Assembly (NCBI GenBank): GCA_036971475.1
Contig: JBAIZL010000005.1
Span: forward strand, 170,165,386-170,229,385
Origin: Prosapia bicincta
Lineage: Eukaryota > Arthropoda > Insecta > Hemiptera > Cercopidae
Length of the DNA: 64,000 nucleotides
Reading direction: 5' to 3'
The stretch's first letter is position 1; each line of letters opens with the position of its first letter. The notes below the pieces were generated by a model. It did no database searches. It was not told where the DNA came from and saw only the letters and a list, made by a program, of their open reading frames with translations. Made by a program: the position numbers and the translations under genes. Shown here piece after piece: positions 1 to 12,672 of this stretch.

Positions 1-199
1 TTCAGAGATAAATTAAAAGTTTTTCCCTATTATTGAAACCTATGTCCGTCACGCCAATGAATATATAATAAATTAGGATTTGATTGTTGTACAGGATTTC
101 ATTGCGTTCATTTACTATTGCAGTGTTAATTTGCACAGTAATGAAACTATTTGAAATTAATACTTCTTGTAGCTGGATGTGACTCTGTTATGCACAAGA

Positions 200-1030
200 G
201 GAAAGCCATCTCACCTTTACGCTTAACTCTGTTAGGAGACGCCCTTGTATATTTAACCTACATGAGGCGATAGCATACGATTTCATATAACCGCAGATTT
301 TATGTAATTGGTTATGTTTAAGAACAGCTTTTTTAACATATGTTTCTTACAGCTGATATGTAACTTTATTTATTTCCCTAAATGTTTTGGAGTAAAAACG
401 TTTTTTCGCTGGGTATTACTGTATGATTTGAAAAATCATCTCATTCGCCTCATATTTTAGCATAAAATAAAATTATAATTAATGATTTCATACCACATCT
501 GATTTCATGTTATAGGTGATGTTGCTAAATATCTGTTTTAACATGTATATTCTAATAACAGTTACTGTTTTAAAATGCTATTAATAAATATTTTTAAAGT
601 AAATACACCTTATAGGTGGGTAAGATTGGAAGTTTTTCCCAAGGTAAAATCATCTCATTTGCCACGCTTCATTCCATCACGAGACGCGCTTCATACTTTA
701 GCATAAACTAAGTAATAATATACTATTTCATACAGTTGATTTTATGTTATAGGTTGTATTTTAGAAAGGTGTTTTACCAAGTATTTAATTTTAATTTATT
801 TAGTTTACATAAATGTTTTTATAGAATTTTATAGCTGATTTTTTGAAGAGAATACTACCATTGTTGCTCCTTAATATAAATATTGTACGGGGAAAAATCT
901 TCATCCTGTACGGGGTCCTGTTCAACTATTTTATTTTCAATTATGTGATAACGTATGGTTTCATACAACAGCTGTTTTAATGCTATATTTTAAGCTGTAG
1001 TACAGCTGTTTCAACAAGTAGGCTATGATA
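200..1030. repeat. Diverged ~205-240 bp tandem repeat, four copies
   Basis: Four degenerate copies follow one another. Each has a block reading roughly 'atcatctcatt', then 'ttagcataaa', then 'atttcatacaacagctgat', 'tttatgttataggtt' and 'agctgttttaac'. The 'tttcata' anchor lies near 279, 484, 724 and 957, giving spacings of about 205, 240 and 233 bp. Copies differ by many substitutions and indels, so this is an old satellite-type array. A related single copy sits near 47,380-47,450. No reading frame is preserved. Confidence 0.6.
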
Positions 1031-2880
1031 CTTTATTCAATTCCTTCTATTACATAATGTACAATATTAAGTTAGTATTCAATATTTTTATCAGTTAATA
1101 AATATACTAATTTATATTCCAACAAATGTATCTAATAATTAAATGTATTGATATTGAGTTAAATATATATTATATTTTATTTTATCTATGTGTTTTATTC
1201 CAAGTTTTTAAACAAATCTTCCTTCAACACAACTTACACTTATTGAAAAACTATTTCAAGTAAAATAGTTAAATTTGGTATCAGCATATTTCTAAAAACC
1301 AAATTAGAGTTTTCTAATAATAACTACATTCACTAGATTTTATTGAAACATTTTTTAACTACGTTATCGAAATACGTTCACTTCTGTCGTCCATGTAACT
1401 AGCTGCCAGATTGTATTTTTCCATGAGACTACGTTATTTAGAAATATTTTTTGTAATTTTAGTTAACATAAAGTTATCTGAAACTTTGTAATACTTAAAT
1501 AGAATGATGATTATTGCCTGGCACATTAAAGACTTAATTTGTTTGTTCAAGAATCATAATAAATTGAGATAGCCCTGGATCAAACAGGAATCTTTCCCCT
1601 GAATATTTTATACTTACGTAGGCTAAACATGTAGCTATGTTTGGGGATGCGTATAATAGCCTTTACGCGCTGTTACACATTAGATATTACTGACACTCGA
1701 GAGTGGGCTAGACCCTTTTCACTCAAGAAGATTTTTCTTATAAATAAATTTACAAGAAGTTGAGTAAAAATTTTGTGGGGGAAGTTCATTTTATTAGTGC
1801 CTTATTCTTTGCTATGAAGATATATTTACAAATAACATACAAAGAACGCGCTGAATTGACAGTTTTGTCAGTATTGTAAATTTTGTTGTAAGACGTCTGT
1901 CAGTGTTGTTAATAAATGAATATGAAATAAAATAATAATAGCCATTAGCGAAGGGGTGGATTTGGATTGGCCAGATCGGTTTTTACCGGTAATTTGCCTA
2001 ACTTTCTTACCAGCCCGATCGGAACGACGCGACGTGTATCCACGCTGATTTAACAATATGAGAACGAAACACTCAGTAAATGAAGCCGAATGGGAAGAAA
2101 ACAGTGACGATTGCTATGGTATGAAATGCAATAGGGATAGAGGGGGATTGAATTTATTGACCAAATGCCACCTTCATTTATCTTTATATATGCTCATTTA
2201 TAAGTCCAAATATATTTTGATTAAACACTATATAAAATTAAATTGAATTAAATTGCATACATGAAAATGAGCTACAAGGCTCAAGTTAAAATACTCCCAC
2301 AACACTAACGAGGTTCATCACAACATCTAATATTTACCACACAAAACAATTGAAAAGATGTTCAATTTAATACAACCCTCAACAAATGTTTTAAACAAAT
2401 ACTACGTATAATATTTTTCTTATACTTTTTATGTTATTTCCCAAGATTATGCTTTTTGAACAATTTCCGTTCCTACTGTGAAATTAACTAAGTAATACCT
2501 CGTAGCTTATGACTTCTACTTAATATGTATCTTGGTAAAAAAATAGTTTAGGTGAAATTGTAGGTATCATCAGTGATGAGGTAAAAAACATGCAGTTTTT
2601 AGTATTATTCATTAATTCTTTTAATAATTTTCCTTCGTAATTACAATTTTGGATGCTATTTATATAGAGCGTATTGAAATTTTATTATTAAATTCAATTA
2701 AAATTTTGCTAAAATATTTTGAAAGAGGCCACAATGAATTTCATAAAAAGTCAAATAATTTAAATATATAATTTAAAAAGTCATCATTTAAAATGTGTAA
2801 GAAATTGATTAATTACATTATTTTACAAACAATTAAATAAACCCGTTTAGCAATTCTTGAGACTGTAGCTATAACCTAAC
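1031..2880. other. AT-rich sequence, no gene recognised
   Basis: No coding exon, transposon protein or strong repeat was recognised. A small GC-richer patch near 1,960-2,050 stands out in composition, but the short open frames over it (62 codons on each strand) look like chance. Confidence 0.5.
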
Positions 2881-2889
2881 CTCCCAGGT

Positions 2890-4200
2890 TTAATTTGAAA
2901 GACCTGTGATTGGTGCTGCCCTACACTCGCATGTCGCTCGGTTTTAGATTTCGTGCTGTTATTTTAACCACTAGAATCATGACCCGTACACTCGCAAGAG
3001 CCTTCCTTCATTGTCCTCTTATTCTTTTCGGGTGTGGTCCAGGGAAGTGCATGTGAGGAATTGTTCTTCATTCATGGTTCCATTTCCGCACAACAAGCAA
3101 TCCAGCAATTGAAGGACATGCATTTTGTGGTGGTGTGCTTGCTGACAGGTAGTCTTTGCCAGTAACCAGGCAGAATAGTGCTACATCTGTCTTTACCACT
3201 AGAACCATGGCCAGTACACTCGAGAGAGCCTTCCTTCATTGTCCTCTTAGTCTGATCGGGTGTGGTCCAAGGAATTGCATGTCAGGAATTGTTCTTCATA
3301 CATGGTTCAATTTCCGCACAACACGCAATCCAGCGATTGAAGGACATGCATTTTGTGGTGGTGTGTTTGCTGCCAGGTAGTCTTTGCCAGTAACAAGGCG
3401 GAATAGTGCTACATCTGGGCGGCGGAAAATTCTACGGTTTATTGGTTCCTCGGTATCAGTTGTAGACTAACTTCTGTTGTGAGAGGCCCTGATAAGGCTT
3501 TCATGCTACGATTTAGAGTTAAGTTTATTTGGATTTTCATTTACTAAAAAGAGGTTGAGATAAGTGGCTGTGGTAAAGCGGCACCTTGTTTGGGGAGACT
3601 GTCCGCTTTCTCGTTTCCTTCTATATTAACATGACTAGGCACCCATTGAATGTGTATTTGCCAACCTTTTTCCTGAAGGAAATTCAATTGTTTTCTGCAG
3701 GAGAGTCTTCGGTGGGATTCCTCTTGATGTTGCTAGTGACGACTTGTGTTGGGGCCATGGATTTCACAAGAAATACAGCTTTAGAGGCCCCTTTGATTAT
3801 TGAGAGTTCAGTGGATGCTATAAGATACCTTCAACCTCCCCATCATAGTAACTTTGGCTACTGCGAATGGCCACAACACCCTCGTCGGCTGTAGAACTAA
3901 GCTCGTCCCACCGTTTGCCAACGATCCATTCGTGTAGATATGTAGCCATCCACCTGGTGGAAAGATGAAATTAATAGTTTATAGGACTGCTACTCTTAGT
4001 TCAGAGGGATTTGATTGATTTTTCGAAGCATGGTGGTTTTGCAGTTGAAGAGTAGCCGATGGTAGGTTATTAAAGCTTAAGTGTTGACCTTATTGAGCTG
4101 GTTGGTATCCTGGCCGGATGTTCTATTTAGTTAAGCGATAGTGCCTGTAGTTTGTCCAACGTTGACTATTTGTCCTTTTGTACCTCGCCCAGAAATTGAA
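2890..4200 (-). mobile_element. Decayed non-LTR retrotransposon, 3' part of ORF2 (RNase H and Cys-rich tail)
   Basis: Read on the minus strand, 3,960 to 3,560 encodes a broken RNase H domain. The N-terminal strand reads WLHIYTNGS, where the family has the catalytic TDGS, and farther on is WVPSHVNIEGNEKADS, the hallmark block before the last catalytic Asp. Next, at about 3,417-2,962, comes RPDVALFRLVTGKDYLAA and a C-x2-C segment (CVLCG), typical of the region after RNase H in arthropod non-LTR elements. Upstream (4,200-3,970) a FWARYK segment resembles the linker between reverse transcriptase and RNase H. Stops and frameshifts interrupt all of it and no reverse transcriptase is left, so this is a 5'-truncated fossil. 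The clade (Jockey, I or R1-like) cannot be settled by eye. Confidence 0.75.
2962..3417. repeat. 228 bp tandem duplication inside the non-LTR remnant
   Basis: Positions 2,962-3,189 and 3,190-3,417 are two adjacent copies with an exact 228 bp offset and roughly 90% identity by eye. Shared anchors include 'ccttccttcattgtcctctt' at 3,001 and 3,229 and 'gaatagtgctacatctg' at 3,173 and 3,401. On the minus strand the unit covers the Cys-rich region after RNase H. Since 228 is divisible by three, the duplication would have kept the frame if it arose while the element was intact. Confidence 0.9.
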
Positions 4201-6844
4201 CGTTAATTTGCTTCTTCTCGTTTGAATTGGTTTTAATTAGATATTTAAGAATACTTAAACATCTAAAGAATATTTTTAAAATTATAAGTTTTTCACAAAT
4301 ATTTTGAAACAGAATTTATAAGAATAGCCTATTTCTTGTCATATTTATAACATTAAAAAAGAAGTGTTAGTTTTTAAAAACAAAATTGCACTAACAATGA
4401 TTTGAATATTTTTCGTTTTAAATAAAATTACTTTAAAAAATTTAACATAAGGAGAAATAAGCGACTAAACAGATTGATAAATGTGATCATAAACACGGCA
4501 GCTTTATACTTGAGTCCCCTTATATAAACACTTTTCTTCGGTGGTTGAGGAATTCCCAGGAGTGTTCCAATCATTTGTTCAGAATTGTCGTCCTTTAGAA
4601 AACACATTTTATAAAGGATTTGTAGCGTTTAGCCTATAGCGCCTACGCCAGTCCTTCTTTTTGGCGACGTCGAGTCTCCTTTCTCCCTTCTAAAACGTTT
4701 TTAAGTTGATTAAATTTCTTTTTACTTCGCACCTTCTGATCATTTCATCCGATTTCCTTGAAACGAAGTTGTTTTTTAATCTAAAAATTTTCACCCTGCA
4801 TAATCGTTTTGCGGAATGAAAAGAACTAAACTGTTTATACTTTAGCTCTATTATAATAAATTCGATTTGAATGTTTCTTTAATAATGAGGAATTTAAAAT
4901 TTAATTCAGTTATATTCTCGTTCTTTTAAATAATAAATATAAATTATATAAATAAAGTATCAATAAGTTTGGCATAGTTGAAAATATATTATTTAGCGTA
5001 AATTAAATTATTGCCAAACTTAATGAGTTGGCTACCACATACAGTTATTTGACCAAGTAAGTTTGTTACTGCAAATAGCAACAAAGTATCTACTTCCGAA
5101 TGATTTAGTTATATATAAAAAATTCATAACTCAAGCTTACCGGTTGGTAAATTGATTTTTGAGTTAGAAAACATTTTTTTTCTAAAGATCTTTTTTAATC
5201 TGTTGCTTTGTGTCTGTATTATAAAATAGTTATTAAATAGTTTATTATAGTATAAATTTGGGTTTTGATTTATAACGTGTGCCTACTGATTAAGGCTATG
5301 TTTCATTCGTCTCAATTTTGAACAATATTGACTACGACTATCAAATTACATTTTTTTTGATTCTTGGTATGTTTTATGGTAACAAATGTAAAGGCGGAAA
5401 TATTATTCTGTTGATAGGCATTTAAAAAAAAATCTGTATCGTGAAATATATAGCGAACATATATGGAATTATGTTAGGTTATACTAGATATATGAAAGGT
5501 AAACGATAATTTGCATATCTTTTAACGAATAATAAGTTGCACCCAGACTGCAAGGTTAGGGTATAGGACTAATAGCCTAATTAAATGGTGTATACGTGCA
5601 CGTGCAAACGTTTAATGAAATACAATAGTTGAATTTTTCAAACAATTTGCATGTGTACATGGCAATACATTTTACTAAACAATCACACTTAGTTAATTAG
5701 ATGAACCTGGTTTTAATTGGTTTCAGAAATAAATTCAAAGTAATTAGCAACCAATTAATTCGAAGTTGTCAGGTTGGCTAGGGTATAATTGGCTGTCTGA
5801 TGCACGTCGCCCGTAATGAGCGGAATTTTTTTCAGTGGTTACAAATAAAAGCATGAATTTGTAAGTACATTGTTTATGCTATGGCAATCACTTGCCATGT
5901 AAACTTAAGTAGAGCCTTGATATAGTGCTATATGTGCAGTGAGCGACGCTAAGATAAAGACTAATTAATTTATCAATCTTTTAGCTTACATTAGTCAATT
6001 CAATTACAGCCTTATATTTTCTAACCACACACTGCCCTAACAAAGGCCCTTTAAATGTGCGTTTTATTTGAACGGTCAGAGACCAGTTTTATTATGTTTC
6101 CCGTTGCTGTGAGAACCTTCGCAATGTAAGAGACTTCGTGTATATTGATGGTACGAGATCAATGCTACATTCTCAAATATATGTGAAAGAAGAGATTCTG
6201 AAAACATAAAATTATTTCAAATAGCATTTCGCTCATTATATTTAAAAACAAACTCTTTCTCACTGGAACCTGGTACAGACGATTTTCATACGCTTAATAG
6301 AATTTTAATTAATCATTAAACCAAATTTCCTTAAAACTTTTAATATTATCCACTCAGCACCATACAAAGTGAAGCTCTACTAATTTTAACAAGAAGCGAA
6401 GTATGTAACGAGCAAACAAAGTGGCCGGAGTGGAAGAAACTTTGGGAAAATAATTAAGTCAACGCAACTTTACCCGATTAAGTTTTAACACGGCTAATGC
6501 TGTTATTGTACAACAAAATGAGGTTAGGCGCTCTATATAAACTGTATTTTGGTATGACCTTGAAGTTTTACAAGTAGTGGTGTAAGCATTACCTGAAATA
6601 AGACTGTTCTACGTTTTTTTGCGAATAAGATAGTTTTGATTTTCAGTTACATCTAACATTCACTAGTTGCTATTTATAATTAGTCAAGTTACTACATATT
6701 TATAACTAGGTAGTTTATAATTAGTCAAGGTTAAATGTTCTTGAAAATGTCAAGATCTTTGGCCAGTCAAAAGGTTGGAACAATTGTTATATTTATTTAA
6801 TCTATACTTTTTAAGGAGTTTGAATCGAAAACAAGAAAATTACC
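4201..6844. other. Non-coding AT-rich stretch
   Basis: I see no exon, transposon protein or clear tandem repeat. The stretches at 4,500-4,700 and 5,700-5,960 are less AT-biased, but nothing identifiable was read from them on either strand. Confidence 0.5.
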
Positions 6845-6910
<66 letters not shown>

Positions 6911-6918
6911 GTGTGTGT
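6845..6918. repeat. (AT)n-(GT)n compound microsatellite
   Basis: About 22 bp of alternating AT is followed by about 50 bp of GT with GTAT interruptions. It directly abuts the left end of the short DNA transposon at 6,918. Confidence 0.95.
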
Positions 6919-7311
6919 AGTAGAGTCTTGATAATCCGACTGCCGATAATACGAGGTTTCGTTAAATTCGATCGTATTTCTGTTTGAGCCTATTTTATCA
7001 ATTTAAAAAAAAAAATGATGAATCGGGCTTCCAGGAAATGTTGATAGCTATACGGTATGCAAAGAATATGAGTAGGGTTTATAAGAAATGTTTATATTAG
7101 TACAGTATGCAAAGGAAATGAACCGAGCTTCCAAGAAATGTTCATATAACGTTCTATGAACTTGTTTAGTGCATTTTTAATTACCTATATTTTAATAGTT
7201 GATTAAACCTATTTTCTCTAATGTACAGGAACGTATTTCTGTGTAATCCAAGTTTTGGGTAATCCGAGGGGGTCTCGATAAAATCTACCTCGAGTTATCA
7301 AAACTCTAATA
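6918..7311. mobile_element. Short non-autonomous DNA transposon with pogo/Tigger-type ends
   Basis: The left end (6,918-6,939, 'tagtagagtcttgataatc' and on) and the reverse complement of the right end (7,290-7,311) match at about 18 of 22 positions, giving terminal inverted repeats around a 394 bp element. The GTAGAGTCTTGATAATCCG type of end resembles pogo/Tigger elements of the Tc1-mariner superfamily. Further 'taatccga'-like boxes lie just inside both ends. The interior holds two to three imperfect ~53 bp direct repeats (around 7,026-7,150, with 'cagtatgcaaag' and 'aagaaatgttcatat'). No transposase is encoded, so mobility would have depended on a related element. A TA target duplication is plausible but cannot be separated from the flanking AT and GT repeats. 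Confidence 0.65.
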
Positions 7312-7809
7312 TATATAAGTTACGTGTTATATTAAGCACGAAAGGTTTTTAAAAAATGTTTATTTTTTACAAACCTTAAAAAATCAAGAAACAATAATTT
7401 TGACTGCTACATTAATTTTGCTTAACATAAAAATAAATTCAACTGATGTACATTCAGCTGGAGCGGAAAACGTCTGTGCGATACAGAGGCGACTTACACA
7501 CTGCCGGGGCTCTGTTCTCACCACCTATATTATACAAAAGCTGCGTAAGCAATAATTTTCCTAGCACGCATTTAATTATGAAATGTTCACATAAATTGTT
7601 CATATAACTTATATGTATGTATGTATATATTCAAAGAATAAATATAACCCAAACTGATCTATTGTTTACTCATTATTCATTATCAGCATTATCAAGTGCT
7701 AATAATTATATCATGAATCACAACACTACATTGTTGAGAGGTTAGATGTATTTGTAACCACTCAGGTCAGCTAGGTCTTTATAATCTGAAAAATAAACAA
7801 TTATTGCAG

Positions 7810-7814
<5 letters not shown>

Positions 7815-7864
<50 letters not shown>
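7815..7864. repeat. (AT)n microsatellite
   Basis: An uninterrupted run of about 25 AT units. The flanks 7,312-7,814 and 7,865-9,050 contain nothing I recognise. Confidence 0.95.
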
Positions 7865-7868
<4 letters not shown>

Positions 7869-9059
7869 GCATGTTTTCAAGATCTACGACAAGGACTATA
7901 TATGTACATATATAGGCGTACATATAGGTTACGATTAAAACTAATGACAATAAAGATTTTCTCATATCTATGTACGTTGACTAATAATGATTTCGAAGTC
8001 ATTCTCTGTTTACTAACTTTAGGATATACTATCTTGACCTGGTATAAAATTCGAACTCCACTTTATTTTTAAGCGTAATGTAAGTAATTTATCGTTAATG
8101 TATTCAACACATTTGTGAGTAAATGTACTTAGTCAGCTCTAAGATATGTGTAATGCACAGTTTTAGCTGATAAACGCTATAAGAATAGCTTCGGCAATTC
8201 TACTGTTTATTTATTTAGTGCTATCTTATATACGAGATTAATTTCAAAGAGTAAATTTCGTGGCAATTTGAACGATAGTGTTTAATTAAAACATTACCGA
8301 TTTGGAAAGTCGATTTTAATAGAAAAATGAATTTTAATCAAACTAATATACATTTCTTTCCTTAAGTAAATATTAATGAAATATAATACTAAAAGATCCC
8401 TTATGATTCTCTTAGATTTCCTACCGCTAAATAACCAATATCTGATATGCTTGTTGGTATACTCGTATTTCTAAAAGCATTTCTTTTTGATGTTCAGATT
8501 TCCTTTTAGTGCAGACAGGGTTAACTGGCAAAACACCTCATGTAAGTAGTAATCTAATACATTGGATTCCATTGCAATAAATCTACTTATGGCACGGACA
8601 TATTTAATACTATAATTACATTCAGTAATTTATTCCTCGCTAATATTGCTTAATAGGCTATATTGAAAATATTGTACGCAATTACATTCACTCTCTTGTA
8701 TGTAGAATCAACAATTGTTTTTTTATTTATTGTTTAAATGCTTTAAGTATCTCTGGTTGACGTTTTAGGTTTGATTTCCATCGGGCTATTCAATTTTCTA
8801 TTTTTTGTTCTAAGGTTTATTAACTTTTATACTAATGTTGATCAGTTTGTATTATAGGAGTATATTCATTATGTTTGTTTTTATATGCAAGAAGTATTGT
8901 CTTGTATATTATCAATACTACTATCTTTATGTAACGATTTCCATGCCATTGACACATAATATTGGTTTGACAGTCGGAAAAAATTTAAAACGACAGAAAT
9001 CCAGTCAAATATTGTCACATTTATAGTAAGGGAAATGGGACGTTTAAACGTTATAAAAG
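7865..9059. other. Non-coding AT-rich stretch
   Basis: No gene or repeat element recognised. The 63-codon frame at 8,835-9,026 is AT-driven and has no recognisable domain. Confidence 0.5.
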
Positions 9060-9660
9060 TCTACCAGATCCGTTACTAACACCATTACTCCTTCCTTTGC
9101 TATTTTTATTTTTAGTTTCTCTTTAGATCCGTAATTCGTTCTATTAAGTTACTAGTTGCTTTAGTACTATTGCTTATACTTCTGTCACTAGTTTCGTTAC
9201 TTGTTCCGTTACTACTTCTATTTCTACATCTGTTACTAGTTCCATTACTAGACCCGTTACTACTGTCGTTGCTATTACCATTTGCATTTCCTCCTTAGTT
9301 CCATAATTCATTGCATTCAGTTACTAATTGCGTTAGTACTATCGCTACTACTTCCGTTACTAGTTTTATTACTTTTCCGTTACTACTTCGCTTATTAGTA
9401 GGCCTACTATTTATAGTTTTGTAACTAATTCCTTACTTTTTCTTTTATGACTTTTCATACTATTACAATTACCAATATTATTACTTGTTCTGCTAGTTGT
9501 AGCTTATAGTTCCTTACCATTCTCGTTAACTTGTTCCGTTACTCCTGCCGTTATTATTTTCCTTACTACTACTAAATAACTCAATACAATACATACTCTG
9601 TTCCTACTTGCGTTAGACGTACTGTTCCTAATACAATTACTAGTATCACTATAACTAAAA
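9060..9660. repeat. Degenerate minisatellite based on a ~12 bp 'ccgttactagtt' unit
   Basis: Variants of 'gttactagttcc', 'cgttactacttc' and 'gttactattacc' recur across about 600 bp in multiples of 3, 6 and 12 bp. Long parts would read as Thr/Ser/Val-rich peptide on the + strand, but stops interrupt it. The pattern is densest at 9,170-9,290 and 9,340-9,420 and fades on both sides. I cannot tell whether it is purely a minisatellite or a decayed Ser/Thr-rich coding repeat. Confidence 0.7.
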
Positions 9661-10959
9661 TATATGATAGATAGATATATTTTATATTATCTAAAATATA
9701 TTTTATATATGATGATTTTTATCTAAATATATTTTATAGATGACATAATAAAACAAACAAAATAAAAAAAGCATTCACCTCATTAAATTAAAAAATATGT
9801 ATTGTTAGTTATGATGATGCAATGACAATTATTTAAAATAAAAATTATATATTATTTAAAATAATCCGTTGTATACTTTTGACAAAATATCTAAACGAAT
9901 TCTGTTTTCACCTGTATAAACTAGGTTTGATTTATTTAGCAATATAAAATATACTACTCTGTAATCTAAACAAATAGTAAAACTGTAATTAATTTCCATT
10001 ATAATTATTAGATAACGGTAGTCAAGAAGTATGTCCATTAGGTTCATAACTTTGTTTTTTATGTGTTTACTTTAATGACATCGAGTTATATTATTTCGAT
10101 CATTTAAATAATTATGCAAAGATTGTGTAATATTTAAAATTAGTTCCAGTTTTATTGTTTATTATCAAAGTGCAATAAACACCACTGCTTTTCCTCGTCT
10201 CATTTTACAACAGTGTCGTAAATACGTACACATTACGTGTGTCTCCCGGTAACCTACCTAAGCACTTCCGTACAAATTGCATTTGTTACGTTGCAACGTA
10301 AATGCAGATGGAAATTCCTACATCCTGAAAGGGGATCATAGCGGCTAAAGGATATGTTTATCTTTCATAAGCGATGTGTTGTTTAGTTTGTATGAGATTT
10401 AACAGAGATGTGGTAAAAGGTAACTTTAATATTACCAAGGTGTAACTCTATTCTCAAACAATGATTATAAAGCCTAATATCATTTGATTGCATCATCACT
10501 TGAGCTAACAGCTTTGTATTACAACACTTGAACATATGTTGTATTGTTACACTTGCCTATATTAGATCTAACTTAGATCTAACTTTTCTGAATAGTTTGC
10601 TTAAATTTTGTCACATGGTAACGTATATGTCGTGAATTTCACAACAGTTTTTTTATTTCCAAAAATAGTGTTTGTTTTTTTATTTGTTAGGTAGAATAAT
10701 ATTTTGCTACTATTAGGAAGAAAATATATCAATGCCATGACTACGTTTTAATATAATTGTAGAAGAAGTATTTCTTTTATATTCTGATACATATTTTATT
10801 TTTAAAAGTACAGAAGAAATAAATGAATAAGTTGTAGAACACGTTTTCAGTAAAATAAATTAATCCTTTACTTGCGTTATGAACTTGGTAGATAAACGAA
10901 AATATACATATTTTCCATATATTTATGAACATATTTTGAAGCTCAAACTAGCTGTTACT
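9661..10959. other. Non-coding AT-rich stretch
   Basis: Nothing identifiable. The 63-codon minus frame at 9,856-10,047 has an AT-driven composition and no known motif. Confidence 0.5.
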
Positions 10960-11395
10960 TGCTGTCACACTCTACACAGCCCAGGGCTCGGTGTTATCAT
11001 GGGCGGCTAGAATGTGCTCAGTGGCTGCTAGTCATCTTTCTAGCTGGTGGACAAATATAACAGATCTTTCTGGCTCCTTCTTGCCCTGGGATTTCATAGA
11101 AGTTAGAAATTTGTGATCTAGCGTTTTTCCGCATGTTGGACGAGTTAGGACGGAATTTCATTTGAAGGAAACATGACATGGGTATAAGTAGTTTTCGTGA
11201 TTCACAACATCCGTCTTGAAAACACATATTGGAATGGAGAACGAGTGCTTCATAAATGATTATTTTCAGCTCGAATGAATCGAGATTGTGGGGTAAATAC
11301 ACTAGGATCAGGTGCACGACTAGATGTGGCGTATTTACTAGCTAGAGGGTTGCCGTTAGGAGAGGGTCGACATTGGGTGGGTTTGTGATCTCCAT
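10960..11395 (-). other. GC-richer island with a 99-codon minus frame, unidentified
   Basis: About 430 bp stand out as less AT-rich than their surroundings. The minus frame at 11,018-11,317 ends in RKICYICPPARKMTSSH, with a C-x2-C pair that loosely recalls the zinc-binding tail of piggyBac-type transposases. Upstream residues do not match strongly enough to make that call. The frame has no recognisable splice-site context and no obvious continuation. It could be a transposon remnant, an exon of an unrecognised gene, or chance. Confidence 0.25.
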
Positions 11396-12330
11396 TTCAA
11401 ATATGTTGCTATATTTATATATTTCAATAATTCATGAAAATGGTAGGTAGTTTTCATACTGAAAACCATAATTGGATATAGCGTGTAAATAAATGAGTAC
11501 TTCATTTTGTTTTTAAAATTTACTAATCAAAACAATTTGATATCGTCCAAGATACTGTGGGCATTATATTGATTGGTTCTCCTTTCTACTTATTTTAAAA
11601 TATTTTTTTGCTTGAAAACATTGAACACTTTTTGTCTAATAGTTTTATAAAATGCACAAATAAACATTGTGTAAAATAATCCTCTTATTAAGTGATGGCA
11701 TAGCTAATTAGCGTTCATGTTGTCAGTTAATTCCGTCCAAGTGTTAAGATTGTCTGGTTGCATTAAACTTGAGGTTGCATTTAATTTTTAGTATTAAAAG
11801 AAATATTTTTAAATAACCTCTAACTCTATTATTATATTTATACTTGCTCCAATAATTATAATTATTAATGTTAAATAAAAACTTTATTCAATTTGAAATA
11901 TAAAAACTATACTGAACGAAGGTCAATAATTTCCTATTAGAGTTGGTGAGCATAATAGCACACTATGCACCATTAACACCCACTCAGGTGCTGGGAGTGA
12001 TCTTCAGTGGTAATGTATATTTAAACTCTGCTTTTCCCGCGATTCTAAGCACGAAGACCAATATAGGGAGTCACAGAGAGACGATTGAAAATAAATATGA
12101 TTAAGCAGCTTTTAATTTTCGACACTACTGTACTTTAATAAAATAACACGCTTTATTTACACTACATTGAAATAAAACATAAGGGGGATTGACTAGTGTG
12201 TCTTTCATAGCCTACATATAGATGATCAGAGAGGACTATGGATATAAATGAGGTTGAGGTACAAAAACCCCAAAGCAGAGGATATAGGTGAGATAAACAC
12301 CATGTATGAAGGATTGCCAACTTGAAGTAA
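11396..12330. other. Non-coding stretch
   Basis: No gene, RNA or repeat recognised on either strand. Confidence 0.5.
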
Positions 12331-12339
12331 AACATACCA

Positions 12340-12365
12340 TCGTACACACACACACGCCCATACGT

Positions 12366-12460
<95 letters not shown>

Positions 12461-12501
12461 CATATATATTTATATATATATATATATATATTCATATACA
12501 T

Positions 12502-12565
<64 letters not shown>

Positions 12566-12672
12566 ATATATACATGTATGTCTGTGTGTGTGTGTGTGTG
12601 TGTTTGTGTTGTGTGTTTGTGTATGTGTGTGTGTGTGTGTGTGTGTGCGGGTGTGTATGTGTGTGTTTGTGT
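12340..12672. repeat. Compound AC/AT/GT microsatellite
   Basis: A short AC tract is followed by long AT runs with TACATA interruptions, a central AC block, more AT, then GT with GTTT, GTAT and GCGG interruptions. All open frames here (Tyr-Ile, Thr-His or Cys-Val repeats) are products of the dinucleotide repeat. Confidence 0.95.

Noticed and set aside
3156..3894. Two plus-strand frames of 74 and 102 codons
   Set aside because: They lie antisense to the minus-strand RNase H remnant of the non-LTR element, whose domain motifs are clear.
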